From: Paraliomyxa sp041600735
GTDB taxonomy: Bacteria > Myxococcota_A > Polyangia > Nannocystales > Nannocystaceae
DNA length: 24,613 bases
Reading direction: 5' to 3'
Assembly (NCBI GenBank): GCA_041600735.1
Contig: JBFIJN010000067.1
Coordinates: 1-24,613 of the forward strand
The notes under the pieces are model-generated. The model had not been told where the DNA came from. It worked only from the letters and a program-made list of their open reading frames with translations, and ran no database searches. This document shows, in pieces, positions 16,330-24,613 of this stretch (positions are counted from its first letter, which is position 1; each line of letters opens with the position of its first letter). A program made the translations under genes and the position numbers.

Positions 16330-17538
16330 TCACTTTGGCGGCAGCGCGAGCCCCATCGCCGCGCAGTGCACGGCACCGCCGAGATCGGTGAGTGCCTCGG
16401 CCGGGACCCGCACGATCGCCACCCCGGGCAGTGCGGCCTCGAGGCCGGCTCGCGCGCGCAGCTCGGCTGGCTTGGGGCGAACGGCGAACGAGGGCAGCAG
16501 GAATGCGCCGGGCAGGCGCAGCCCGTTCACGTACGCGTGGAGCTCCCCGCTGAGCGCCACGCTCGTGGGCAGGCGGATCACCTGCAGGGGTGGCGCCGCG
16601 GAGCCACGGCTCGCCGCCCCGGCCGCGATGCCGGCAACGACCTGGTCGAGCACGATCGCCACCTCGGGCTCCAGCTCTGGATCGGCCTCGGCCACCGCCA
16701 CCCGATCCGGGGCCAGGAACTGCACCATGAGGTCGATGTGGCCGGTCGGCTCCTGGGGCAAGCCCGGCACGAGCACCAGCACCTCGCAGCCGAGCGCGGG
16801 CAGCAGCTCCGCCTCCACGCGAGTGCCCTTGGCCCCGATCCCATGCGCGCGCCAGTACCCGTGCGTGGCCACGCACAGGCCGTCTCCGCTGCTCGCCACC
16901 GCCCCGCCGTCCACCGACCAAGGCAGCGGCGTCACCGGAACGCCAAAGCGCTCGCCCAAGCGCCGCGGCACGGAGTCGTCGAGCGGACGATCGTCGTACT
17001 CGGGATCGAGCCAGCGCAGCGCGCCATCGGGCTCGCGGCGCTGCAGCGGGCCGTAGTCGCGCACCCACGGCGACTCGACGGTCAGCGGCAGCAGCTCGAC
17101 GCGGGCCCGGACCGCGGGCGGGAGCGTGGTCGCGAGCCAGCGCTCGGCATCGCGCTCGTCCACCTCATCCTCGCGCAGCACGTAGATCGGCACGTAGGGC
17201 GCAGCGGCGGCGAGCAAGGCCGCGAGCGCCTCGGGCCAGGTCCACGTCATCGTCACCAGCATCGCGTCGACGGGCGCATGATCGCCGAGCAACACCCCCG
17301 CAGGCCGGACGGCGGCGCGAAGCACTTCGAAGCCGCGGGGGTCGCTGGGCTCTGGCGTGGACTCTCGCGCGGACGCAGACTCTCGCGCGGACGCAGACTC
17401 TCGCGCGGACGCAGACTCTCGCGCGGACGCAGACTCGCGCGCCGACGCAGACGTCGGCGCATCCTTCGTAGGCCCCGCGTTGCAGCCCAGCGCCGCCGCG
17501 AGCGCGAGCGTGGTCCCGCGAGCCCAGCCTGCGATCAT
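16330..17538 (-). CDS. Peptidylarginine / agmatine deiminase-family lipoprotein
   Basis: 402 residues from ATG 17538. The lipobox is AALGC (Cys19). A tandem ASARES tract (residues 29-59) acts as a linker. The catalytic domain belongs to the Porphyromonas-type PAD / agmatine deiminase (guanidine-modifying) family: WVRDYGP with Asp161, a substrate loop before SVDGGAV, TGHID with His267 and, at the end, GGAVHC with nucleophile Cys392. All key residues are present, so it should hydrolyse a guanidino group (peptidyl-arginine or agmatine) to citrulline-type product plus ammonia. Membrane anchoring favours an extracytoplasmic peptide substrate over cytoplasmic agmatine metabolism (inference). It sits 46 bp after the extensin-like gene and 37 bp before the glycine-rich gene. 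Confidence 0.88.
   Translation of the reverse strand: MIAGWARGTTLALAAALGCNAGPTKDAPTSASARESASARESASARESASARESASARESTPEPSDPRGFEVLRAAVRPAGVLLGDHAPVDAMLVTMTWTWPEALAALLAAAAPYVPIYVLREDEVDERDAERWLATTLPPAVRARVELLPLTVESPWVRDYGPLQRREPDGALRWLDPEYDDRPLDDSVPRRLGERFGVPVTPLPWSVDGGAVASSGDGLCVATHGYWRAHGIGAKGTRVEAELLPALGCEVLVLVPGLPQEPTGHIDLMVQFLAPDRVAVAEADPELEPEVAIVLDQVVAGIAAGAASRGSAAPPLQVIRLPTSVALSGELHAYVNGLRLPGAFLLPSFAVRPKPAELRARAGLEAALPGVAIVRVPAEALTDLGGAVHCAAMGLALPPK
17360..17449. repeat. 18-bp tandem repeat, five units, coding
   Basis: The unit GACTCTCGCGCGGACGCA occurs four times exactly (17360, 17378, 17396, 17414) and once with two changes (17432). On the coding minus strand it gives the six-residue unit of the ASARES tract. 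The unit length is a multiple of three, so copy-number change keeps the frame and only alters linker length. Confidence 0.95.
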
Positions 17539-17584
17539 CGACGCATCATAGGCGCAATGAAGCGACTGCGCAGCGCGGGGCGGC

Positions 17585-18448
<864 letters not shown>

Positions 18449-18546
18449 CCGCGTCGATCTACGCACGAGCCGCCATCGAGGTTCCGTGACGGGGCCCACC
18501 AACCAGCCCCACGGGTTCGCCGCGGGGCCTCTGGCATACTCCTGCG

Positions 18547-19626
18547 ATGCGTGCGCTGCTGGTGGCCCTCGCAATCGTGGGCGGATTGGCGCCAGGGTGC
18601 GCCGCCTCGCGCGGGGCGCCGAGCCCACCGGATCGCGCCCTCCACCCGGCGGCCCACTCCGCGCTGATGGGCGAGGCCGACGAGATCATCGCCGCGCTGG
18701 CCGCGGGCGAGGTGGAGCGCGTGGCGGCCAGGATGTCGCCGCGGCTCCACGAGCAAGTCACGGTGGCCGACCTGCACCGAGCGACGCGCGAGCTGGTGCG
18801 GCGCTATGGACCGCCGCAGGGGATCATGGAGGAGCACCTCCAGCGCGAGGGCGAGCTGCTCTGGTACTCGGCGCTCGTGATCCATCGTAGCTCGGGACGG
18901 CGTGGCCGAGAGCGCTACACCCCGGTGCTCTACCAGCTTGCGCTCACCCCCACGCGCCAGCTCGAGCGACTGCTCGTGCGCGAGCACGTGTTCATCGAGC
19001 ACCTGCGCGCACCGGCGGAGGCGTATGTGCCCGTCACGCGGCTGCACGTGCCCGCGACCGAGACCTGGGTGGTCTCGCAGGGCGGCCCCACCCGCGAGCT
19101 CAATGCCCACCACGGCAGCAGCTCGCAGCGCTTCGCCTACGACCTGGTGATGCTGGTCGACGGCGAGCCGCGACGAGCGAACGCGAGCCGCACCAGCAAC
19201 GAGGCCTACTATGGCTACGGCCAGCCGCTGCGCGCCCCGGCCTCCGGCACGGTGATCCGCGTGGTCGAGGGCGTGCCCGACAACGTGCCCCGCGAGCGCG
19301 GGCAAGCGGGGGGCAACGGCTTGGTCATCGACCATGGCTTCGGCGAGTTCTCGTCGCTGTGGCACGCGCGCCCGGGCAGCCTGCGCGTGCAGGCCGGCGA
19401 TCACGTCGAGGCCGGACAGGTGGTCGCCGAGGTCGGCAACAGCGGGCGCAGCACGGGCCCGCACATCCACATGCACCTCACCCGCGGCGACGGAGAGCTG
19501 GCCCTGCCCGCGCCGCTGGTCGATGTGTGGGTCGACGGCGCGCCGCGAGAGCGGGCGCTGCCGACCAAGGGCCAGCACGTGCGCTCGCGCGCCAAGCTCG
19601 AGCCCCCGGTCGCACGCGCGCACTGA
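18547..19626 (+). CDS. M23 (LytM-type) metallopeptidase lipoprotein
   Basis: 359 residues from ATG 18547; lipobox LAPGC (Cys18). Residues 40-150 form a DUF3887-like helical domain (GEADEIIAALAAGEVERVAA, then RRYGPPQG). The peptidase domain spans about 175-330 with HHGSSSQRFAYDL (His189, Asp199), the APASGTVIRVVEGV strand, LVIDHGFGEFSSLWHARPGS, the AGQVVAEVGNSGRSTGPHIH block and HxH at His306/His308. All M23 zinc ligands appear present, so it can be an active endopeptidase that cuts peptidoglycan cross-links in the periplasm. A long insertion sits between the first His and the Gly-rich strand. Divergent from the extensin-like gene, which may be controlled together with it. Confidence 0.9.
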   Translation: MRALLVALAIVGGLAPGCAASRGAPSPPDRALHPAAHSALMGEADEIIAALAAGEVERVAARMSPRLHEQVTVADLHRATRELVRRYGPPQGIMEEHLQREGELLWYSALVIHRSSGRRGRERYTPVLYQLALTPTRQLERLLVREHVFIEHLRAPAEAYVPVTRLHVPATETWVVSQGGPTRELNAHHGSSSQRFAYDLVMLVDGEPRRANASRTSNEAYYGYGQPLRAPASGTVIRVVEGVPDNVPRERGQAGGNGLVIDHGFGEFSSLWHARPGSLRVQAGDHVEAGQVVAEVGNSGRSTGPHIHMHLTRGDGELALPAPLVDVWVDGAPRERALPTKGQHVRSRAKLEPPVARAH

Positions 19627-19671
19627 GTCGCTGGACAGCCGCCCCCCGCCCGGATACCACCGAGCCCTCGC

Positions 19672-20568
19672 ATGGATCGCCCCGCACGCACGGCCGGCCC
19701 GGGCCCGGTCACGGTGGTGATCGGGGTGGCGATCCTGTGCGTGATCTGGGGCAGCACGTGGCTGGTGATCAAGACCGGCTTGCGCGACCTCCCGGTGCTG
19801 TCCTCGGCAGCCGCCCGCTTCTCCTTGGCCGCGCTGGTGTTCCTGGTGATCGCACCGCTGCTGCAGCGCCACGAGGGCGGCACGCGACCGCCTCGCTGGC
19901 TCGCGCTCGCGACCGGCACCCTCAACTTCGCGATCCCCTACGGGCTCGTCTACACCGCCGAGGCCGTGATCCCCTCGGGCCTCACCAGCGTGCTGTGGGC
20001 CGTGTTTCCCATGATGACCGCGGCGCTCGCCCACGTGTGGCTGCCCGGCGAGCGCCTGCGCCGACCGCAGTGGCTCGGGTTCTCGCTCGGGCTCGGTGGC
20101 GTGGCGGTGCTGTTCGCGACCGATCTGCAGAGCATCGGACCCGCGGCGCTGGCCGCCGGAGGCTTGCTGCTGCTGTCCCCGCTCTCGGCGGCGGCGGGCC
20201 AGATCGTGCTCAAGCGCCACGCGCCCGACACCTCGTCCTCGCTGCTCAACCGCGACGGCATGCTGGTCGCCGCGGCCCTCCTATGGCTGGTCGCGCTGCC
20301 GCTCGAGCGCCAGTCCACGGCGGTGCTCTCGCCTACCGCGATCGGCAGCGTCGCCTACCTCGCCGTCGTGGGTACGGTGGTCTCGTTCGGGATCTACTTC
20401 TGGCTGCTGCGCTACGTCTCCGCCAGCCGCTTGAGCCTGATCGCCTACGTGACCCCTGCGATCGCACTGTGGCTGGGCTGGTCGCTGGGCAACGAGCCAC
20501 TGGCCGCGTCCACGATCGGCGGCAGCGCCCTCATCGTGCTGGGCGTCGCGCTGGCCTTGCGTCGGTGA
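19672..20568 (+). CDS. EamA-domain (DMT superfamily) transporter
   Basis: 298 residues from ATG 19672 with about ten hydrophobic helices and two EamA repeats. The first repeat opens with VAILCVIWGSTWLVIKTGL, a near-ideal EamA start with the conserved WGS. It continues with PYGLVYTAEAVIPSGLTSVL and LGFSLGLGGVAVLFATD. The second repeat has the LKRHAPDTSSSLLNRDGML loop, the GTVVSFGIYFWLLRYVSAS helix and a final SALIVLGVALALRR. These inner-membrane carriers export amino acids, nucleosides or other metabolites; the substrate cannot be told. It starts 45 bp after the M23 gene and ends 54 bp before the formate dehydrogenase operon. Confidence 0.92.
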   Translation: MDRPARTAGPGPVTVVIGVAILCVIWGSTWLVIKTGLRDLPVLSSAAARFSLAALVFLVIAPLLQRHEGGTRPPRWLALATGTLNFAIPYGLVYTAEAVIPSGLTSVLWAVFPMMTAALAHVWLPGERLRRPQWLGFSLGLGGVAVLFATDLQSIGPAALAAGGLLLLSPLSAAAGQIVLKRHAPDTSSSLLNRDGMLVAAALLWLVALPLERQSTAVLSPTAIGSVAYLAVVGTVVSFGIYFWLLRYVSASRLSLIAYVTPAIALWLGWSLGNEPLAASTIGGSALIVLGVALALRR

Positions 20569-20622
20569 GACCTCGCACACCCGGTGCGTGGTATCCTGGG
20601 CTGGCCCTTGCCGCACCCGACC

Positions 20623-22302
20623 GTGTCCAAGCCCACCGATGACGAGCTGATCGAGCGCTGGCGCAACGAGCCGGCGCCGCTCCTGCCCCTGCTGCACGCG
20701 TTCCACGATCGCGACGGATACCTGCGCGACGATGCGCTGCGTGCGGTAGCCGCGGGCCTACGCATTCCGATCGCCGACTTGTTCGGAACCGTCACCTTCT
20801 ATCACCACTTCGCACGTCAGCCGCCGGGCCAAGGCGAGCCGCGCGTGTGTGACGGACCGGTGTGTCGCTTGCGCGGCTCCAAGGCGCTGCTCGAGGCGCT
20901 GCCCGGCGCGACGCCGATGCCCTGCGCTGGTCGCTGCGATGCGCCGATTCCGGTGCTCCGCGGCGCGCAGGTGTGGGTGGGGCTCGATGCCGAGAGCTTG
21001 GCCGTCAAGCCCTCCCCGCTGCCGCCGCCCTACCCCGGCTCCACCGGCGAGTGCGTGCTGGCCGAGATCCGCACGCCGGGTCGAGCCACGCTCGCGGGCT
21101 ATCGGGCGAGCGGGGGCTACGAGGCGCTGGTCTCGGCGCGAGCCGGAACGCCCGCGGCGATCCTCGACGTGCTCGGCAGCTGCGGCCTCGCCGGTCGCGG
21201 CGGCGCGGGCTTCCCCACCGGGCGCAAGTGGCAGGCCGTGGCCGATGCGCCGGGCAGCCCCAAGACGATCGTCTGCAACGCCGACGAGGGCGAGCCCGGC
21301 TGCTTCAAGGACCGCGCGCTGATGGATCACGATCCGCACGCGCTCGTCGAGGGCATGGCCATCGCCGCGCTCGCCACGGGTGCGACGCGCGGCTTCATCT
21401 ACCTGCGCTACGAGTACCCCGAGACCCATGCGATCCTCGAGCAGGCGATCGCCGAAGCCGAGGCCGCGGGCCTGCTCGAGGGCTTTGCGCTGTGCGTGCG
21501 GCGAGGCGCAGGCGCCTACGTGTGCGGCGAGGAGACCTCGCTGCTCAACAGCCTCGAGGGCAAGCACCCGTTCCCGCGCAACCGGCCGCCATTCCCCGTC
21601 ACGCACGGCTACGAAGGGCGACCCACCGTCGTCAACAACGTGGAGACGCTGTGCGCGGTGGCGCCGATCCTGCGCCACGGCGCGGCCTGGTACCGCGACC
21701 TCGGCCTCGGCCAGCACGCGGGCACCAAGCTCATCAGCCTCTCGGGCGACGTGGCGCGACCCGGCAATTACGAGGTCCCGATCGGCCTGCCGCTGCGCAC
21801 CCTGATCGACGAGTGGGCCGGCGGACCCCGCTCTGGTCGCAGCGTACAAGCGGTGACGATGGCGGGGCTCTCGGGCGGGCTGCTCGGCCCCGCGCGGCTC
21901 GACGTCACCCTCGACGAGCCCTGCCTGCGCAGCCACGGCTCGTTCCTGGGCGCGGGCGGGATCATGGTATTCGACGACACCCGCGACATGGTGGCGGTGG
22001 CCCACGAGGCCATGGAATTCTTCGCCCACGAGTCGTGCGGCAAGTGCTTTCCCTGCCGCATCGGCACCCAGCGACTCACCGAGCGCCTCGACCCGCACCC
22101 CGGCGAGGACGGCGGCGGGCCGAGCAACCTCCAAGAGTGGAGCGCCGAGATCACCGACATCGGCGATGCAATGAAGGCAACCTCGGCGTGTGGCCTCGGC
22201 ACCGCGGCCCCGCTCATCACCGACAGCCTGCTGCGCTACTTTCCCCATCAGGTGGCCCTCCACTTGGCCACCCGTCGCTCGAGCCCACGAGGGAAGGCAT
22301 GA
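20623..22302 (+). CDS. Fused FdsG-FdsB subunit of NAD-type formate dehydrogenase (NuoE-NuoF fusion)
   Basis: 559 residues from GTG 20623; an upstream GTG at 20584 adds 13 poorly conserved residues. Residues 1-115 are NuoE/FdsG-like: an N-terminal helical part (GTVTFYHHF) and the thioredoxin-fold [2Fe-2S] motif Cys76-x4-Cys81 ... Cys101-x3-Cys105. Residues 145-550 are NuoF/FdsB-like: GRGGAGFPTG (191-200) for FMN and NADH, CNADEGEPGCFKDR, RRGAGAYVCGEETSLLNSLE and the [4Fe-4S] motif Cys472-x2-Cys475-x2-Cys478 with Cys523. The subunit passes electrons from the catalytic subunit to NAD+ by way of FMN. In classical operons FdsG and FdsB are separate. The next gene overlaps its stop by 4 bp (ATGA), showing translational coupling. 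Confidence 0.92.
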   Translation: MSKPTDDELIERWRNEPAPLLPLLHAFHDRDGYLRDDALRAVAAGLRIPIADLFGTVTFYHHFARQPPGQGEPRVCDGPVCRLRGSKALLEALPGATPMPCAGRCDAPIPVLRGAQVWVGLDAESLAVKPSPLPPPYPGSTGECVLAEIRTPGRATLAGYRASGGYEALVSARAGTPAAILDVLGSCGLAGRGGAGFPTGRKWQAVADAPGSPKTIVCNADEGEPGCFKDRALMDHDPHALVEGMAIAALATGATRGFIYLRYEYPETHAILEQAIAEAEAAGLLEGFALCVRRGAGAYVCGEETSLLNSLEGKHPFPRNRPPFPVTHGYEGRPTVVNNVETLCAVAPILRHGAAWYRDLGLGQHAGTKLISLSGDVARPGNYEVPIGLPLRTLIDEWAGGPRSGRSVQAVTMAGLSGGLLGPARLDVTLDEPCLRSHGSFLGAGGIMVFDDTRDMVAVAHEAMEFFAHESCGKCFPCRIGTQRLTERLDPHPGEDGGGPSNLQEWSAEITDIGDAMKATSACGLGTAAPLITDSLLRYFPHQVALHLATRRSSPRGKA

Positions 22303-24613
22303 ACAAGCCGATCGATCCCGTGCCCCCACTCGCCGATCCCGCCCGCGATCCCGCGGACGATCCCCTCGCCGTGCTCGAGATGGACGGCCAGGAGGTCTCG
22401 TTCACGCCGGGTCAGACCCTCTACGAGGTCAGCCGCCGCGTGCAGGCCGAGGTGCCCACGCTGTGCTACGACGACCGCCTCGAGCCGTTTGGCGGCTGTC
22501 GCCTGTGCGTCGTGGAGGTCGAGGGCATCCGCAACCCGGTGGCCTCGTGCACCACGCTGGCCACCGCCGGCATGAAGGTTCGCACCCGCACCGCCACGCT
22601 CGAGCGCCACCGCAAGACGCTGCTCGAGCTCGTGGCCTCGGAGAACCCCGCCGCCACCATCGACCCGCTGCGCGGCGCGGCCTCGCAAGAGCTCTCGCAG
22701 CTACGCACGCGCTACGGGGTGACGGGCGAGCGCTTCGCCGGCAAGCACTCGGGGCGCACGCGCACCGACGACCTCAACCCGCTGATCTTCCGCGACTACG
22801 ATCAGTGCATCTCCTGCTACCGCTGCGTCCGCGTGTGCGCCGAGCAGGAGGGCGACTATGCGATCAGCATCCGCGGGCGCGGCTTCGACACCAAGATCAC
22901 CACCGAGTTCGACGGCCTGCTCAACGACTCGGCCTGCACGTTCTGCGGGCAGTGCGTGCAGACCTGCCCCACCGGGGCGCTCGGCGACAAGAAGGCCATG
23001 CGCGCCGAGGCGCTGCCCGAGCCGATCGTGGCCACGCGCTCGGTGTGCCCGTACTGCGGGGTGGGCTGCTCGGTCGACCTCTTGTCCAAGGGCGACAAGC
23101 TCGTGGGCATTCGCCCGCGTCGCGACGGCGGGGCCAACGAGGGGGCGCTGTGCGTGAAGGGCCAGTTCGCGTTCGACTTCGTGCAGCACGAAGAGCGCCT
23201 GCGCACGCCGCTGGTCCGCGGTGAAGACGGCAAGCTGCACCCCGCCAGCTGGGAGGACGCCCTCGACCGCGCCGCGGCCGGGTTCACCGCCGCGCTGCGC
23301 GACCACGGGCGCTACAGCACCTACGCCATCGCCTCGGGCCGCGCGCCGCACGAGTCGGCCTATGCGATCCAGAAGCTGATCCGAGCGACCAGCGGGACCA
23401 ACTACATCGACAACTGCTCGCGTGCTTGACACGCTCCCACGGTGGCCGGTCTGGCCGCCACCATCGGACGCGGCGCGATGAGCAATCCGCTCGCCGACAT
23501 GGAGAAGCCCGACGTGATCTTCGCGATCGGGACCAACATGACCGAGTGCCACCCGGTCGCCGCCACGCGCCTCAAGAAGGCCATGCGCCGCGGGGCCAAG
23601 CTCATCGTGGCCGATCCGCGCCGCATTCCGCTCGCCGACCTCGCCGATGTGTTCCTGCCGCTGCGGGTGGGCAGCGACGTGGCGCTGCTGCTCGGCATGG
23701 CCCACGTGATCGAGCGCGAGGGCCTGGTCGATCGCGAGTTCATGGCCGCGCGCACGCTCGAGGGCGACGCATTCCTCGAGCACGTGCGCCAGTTCACCCC
23801 CGAGTGGGCCGAGAGCATCTGTGGGGTGCCGGCGGCCGACATCGAGCGCGCGGCGCAGCTCTACGGTCGGGCCGAGCGCGGGGCCATCTACTACACGCTC
23901 GGCATCACCGAGCACATCTGCGGCGTCGACAACGTGCAGAGCCTCTGCAACCTGGCGCTGATGACCGGCAACATCGGGCGCGAGGGCACCGGCATCAACC
24001 CGATGCGCGGGCAGAACAACATCCAAGGGGCCGGCGATGCGGGCGGGCTGCCCAACAACTTCCCCGGCTTCCTGCCCGTGACCGACCCCGAGAACGCGCG
24101 CCGCTTCAGCGAGCTCTACGGCCGCGAGATCGAGCCGGTCAAGGGCATCACCAAGGTGCGCGCGCTCGAGCTCGCGGCCGAGGGCAAGCTGCACGCGATG
24201 CTGATCGCGGGCGAGAACACGCTCGTCTCCGACCCCGATCGCAACCACTGCCAGCACGCGCTCGAGCGGCTCGATCACCTGGTGGTGATCGATCTGTTCC
24301 TCACCGAGACGGCCGAGCTCGCCGATGTGGTGCTGCCCGCCAGCGCCTGGGCCGAGACCGACGGCGTGTTCACCAACACCGAGCGGCGGATCCAGCGAGT
24401 GCGCGCGGCCGTGCCCGCGCAGGGGCTGGCCAAGCCCGAGTGGTGGATCGTGGCGCAGATCGGCCAGCGCATGGGCGCGCCCGGGTTTGGCTGGGAATCG
24501 GCGCAGCAGGTGTTCGACGAGCTGTGCAGCGTGTCTCCGATCTACGCGGGCGTAGACTGGGAGAAGGCCGGCGAGGGCAGCTACCACTGGCCGGTGCCCT
24601 ACCAGGGCCACCC
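22299..24613 (+). CDS. Selenocysteine-containing formate dehydrogenase catalytic subunit (FdsA/FdhF type), 3' end beyond window
   Basis: ATG 22299 has GGGAAGG upstream. At least 771 codons are read in one frame if TGA 23427-23429 is Sec377. Residues 25-100: NuoG-like ferredoxin domain with [2Fe-2S] ligands Cys56, 67, 70, 84. Residues 170-180 and 213-223: two CxxCxxCxxxC [4Fe-4S] clusters. Residues 250-285: the Mo/W-bis-MGD domain start CPYCGVGC with Cys285, and GALCVKGQ with Lys288. The active site reads NYIDNCSRA-U-HAPTVAGLA, like E. coli FdhF. Downstream PMRGQNNIQGAGD and FLTETAELADVVLPA are molybdopterin oxidoreductase signatures, and the frame has no stop to 24613. Expected reaction: formate + NAD+ to CO2 + NADH together with the fused subunit. 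The His-Cys3 cluster region (112-135) lacks all its ligands. Standard gene calling would cut this gene at 23429. Confidence 0.93.
23427..23470 (+). promoter_or_regulatory. Bacterial SECIS element following the Sec codon
   Basis: TGA at 23427-23429 is followed at the 12th base by GGTGGCCGGTCTGGCC. GGCC (23444-23447) and GGCC (23453-23456) pair around the loop GGUCU (23448-23452). An alternative outer pairing is GGTGGC (23441-23446) with GCCACC (23457-23462). In E. coli fdhF the GGUCU loop also starts 19 bases after UGA and is the SelB contact. The matching loop and spacing support Sec insertion. Confidence 0.85.

Noticed and set aside
14388..16391. 667-codon plus-strand frame opposite the glycine-rich lipoprotein
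   Set aside because: Composition is typical of antisense high-GC sequence; the minus strand has a signal peptide, lipobox and DUF1565-like motif.
17360..17449. CRISPR-like array
   Set aside because: The units are adjacent 18-bp repeats with no spacers, inside a coding frame.
23427..23429. TGA as a true stop ending a short formate dehydrogenase gene
   Set aside because: The same frame continues without a stop to the window end with all later FdhF motifs, the TGA is at the Sec position, and a SECIS-like hairpin follows.
22701..24611. Long open frame antisense to the formate dehydrogenase subunit
   Set aside because: It is a high-GC mirror of the real gene, rich in His/Arg/Ala/Gly with no recognisable domain.

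Overview
The window looks like chromosomal DNA of a myxobacterium, most likely of the Nannocystis/Plesiocystis type. The grounds are very high GC with strong third-position G/C, a Ser/Thr kinase with a TPR sensor arm divergent from a sigma-70 factor, a lipoprotein with myxobacterial Cys-rich repeats (CGDG...E.CDDG), Ser/Thr-rich lipoprotein linkers, and many predicted lipoproteins. This is inferred from gene content; no rRNA or tRNA gene was seen.

Positions 1-5800 are an accessory scrap-yard of polymorphic-toxin parts. It holds a nucleotidyltransferase-type toxin domain with its probable immunity gene, two copies each of two repeat segments (A and B) that are contiguous in the best copy, four further immunity-like or unknown small genes (one in an inverted cassette), and truncated pieces of an ISKra4-like transposase, a nitrobindin gene, a metallophosphoesterase, a DUF4157 protein and a DnaQ-like exonuclease. 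The nitrobindin piece is a partial duplicate of an intact gene 5.4 kb downstream.

Positions 6000-9060 hold an envelope protein of unknown function, the intact nitrobindin-family gene, a metallo-beta-lactamase-fold lipoprotein and a sigma factor. The sigma factor is divergent from a 960-residue membrane Ser/Thr kinase with TPRs (9214-12096), which is followed by a small lipoprotein gene. Positions 13000-18450 encode surface lipoproteins: a Cys-rich-repeat protein, then on the minus strand an extensin-like-C protein, a peptidylarginine-deiminase-family lipoprotein carrying an 18-bp tandem repeat, and a glycine-rich DUF1565-like lipoprotein. Divergent from these are an M23 endopeptidase lipoprotein and an EamA transporter.

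The right end (20623-24613, running off the window) is an NAD-type formate dehydrogenase operon. A fused FdsG-FdsB diaphorase subunit overlaps by 4 bp a NuoG/FdhF-type catalytic subunit. The catalytic gene contains an in-frame TGA at 23427-23429 exactly where formate dehydrogenases carry the active-site Cys or Sec. It is followed at canonical spacing by a SECIS-like hairpin with a GGUCU loop, and the reading frame stays open to the window end. The gene is therefore read as a selenoprotein, and conventional gene calling would split it in two. The same subunit appears to have lost the ligands of the usual His-Cys3 [4Fe-4S] cluster. This operon is the most interesting item in the window; the toxin/immunity graveyard is second.
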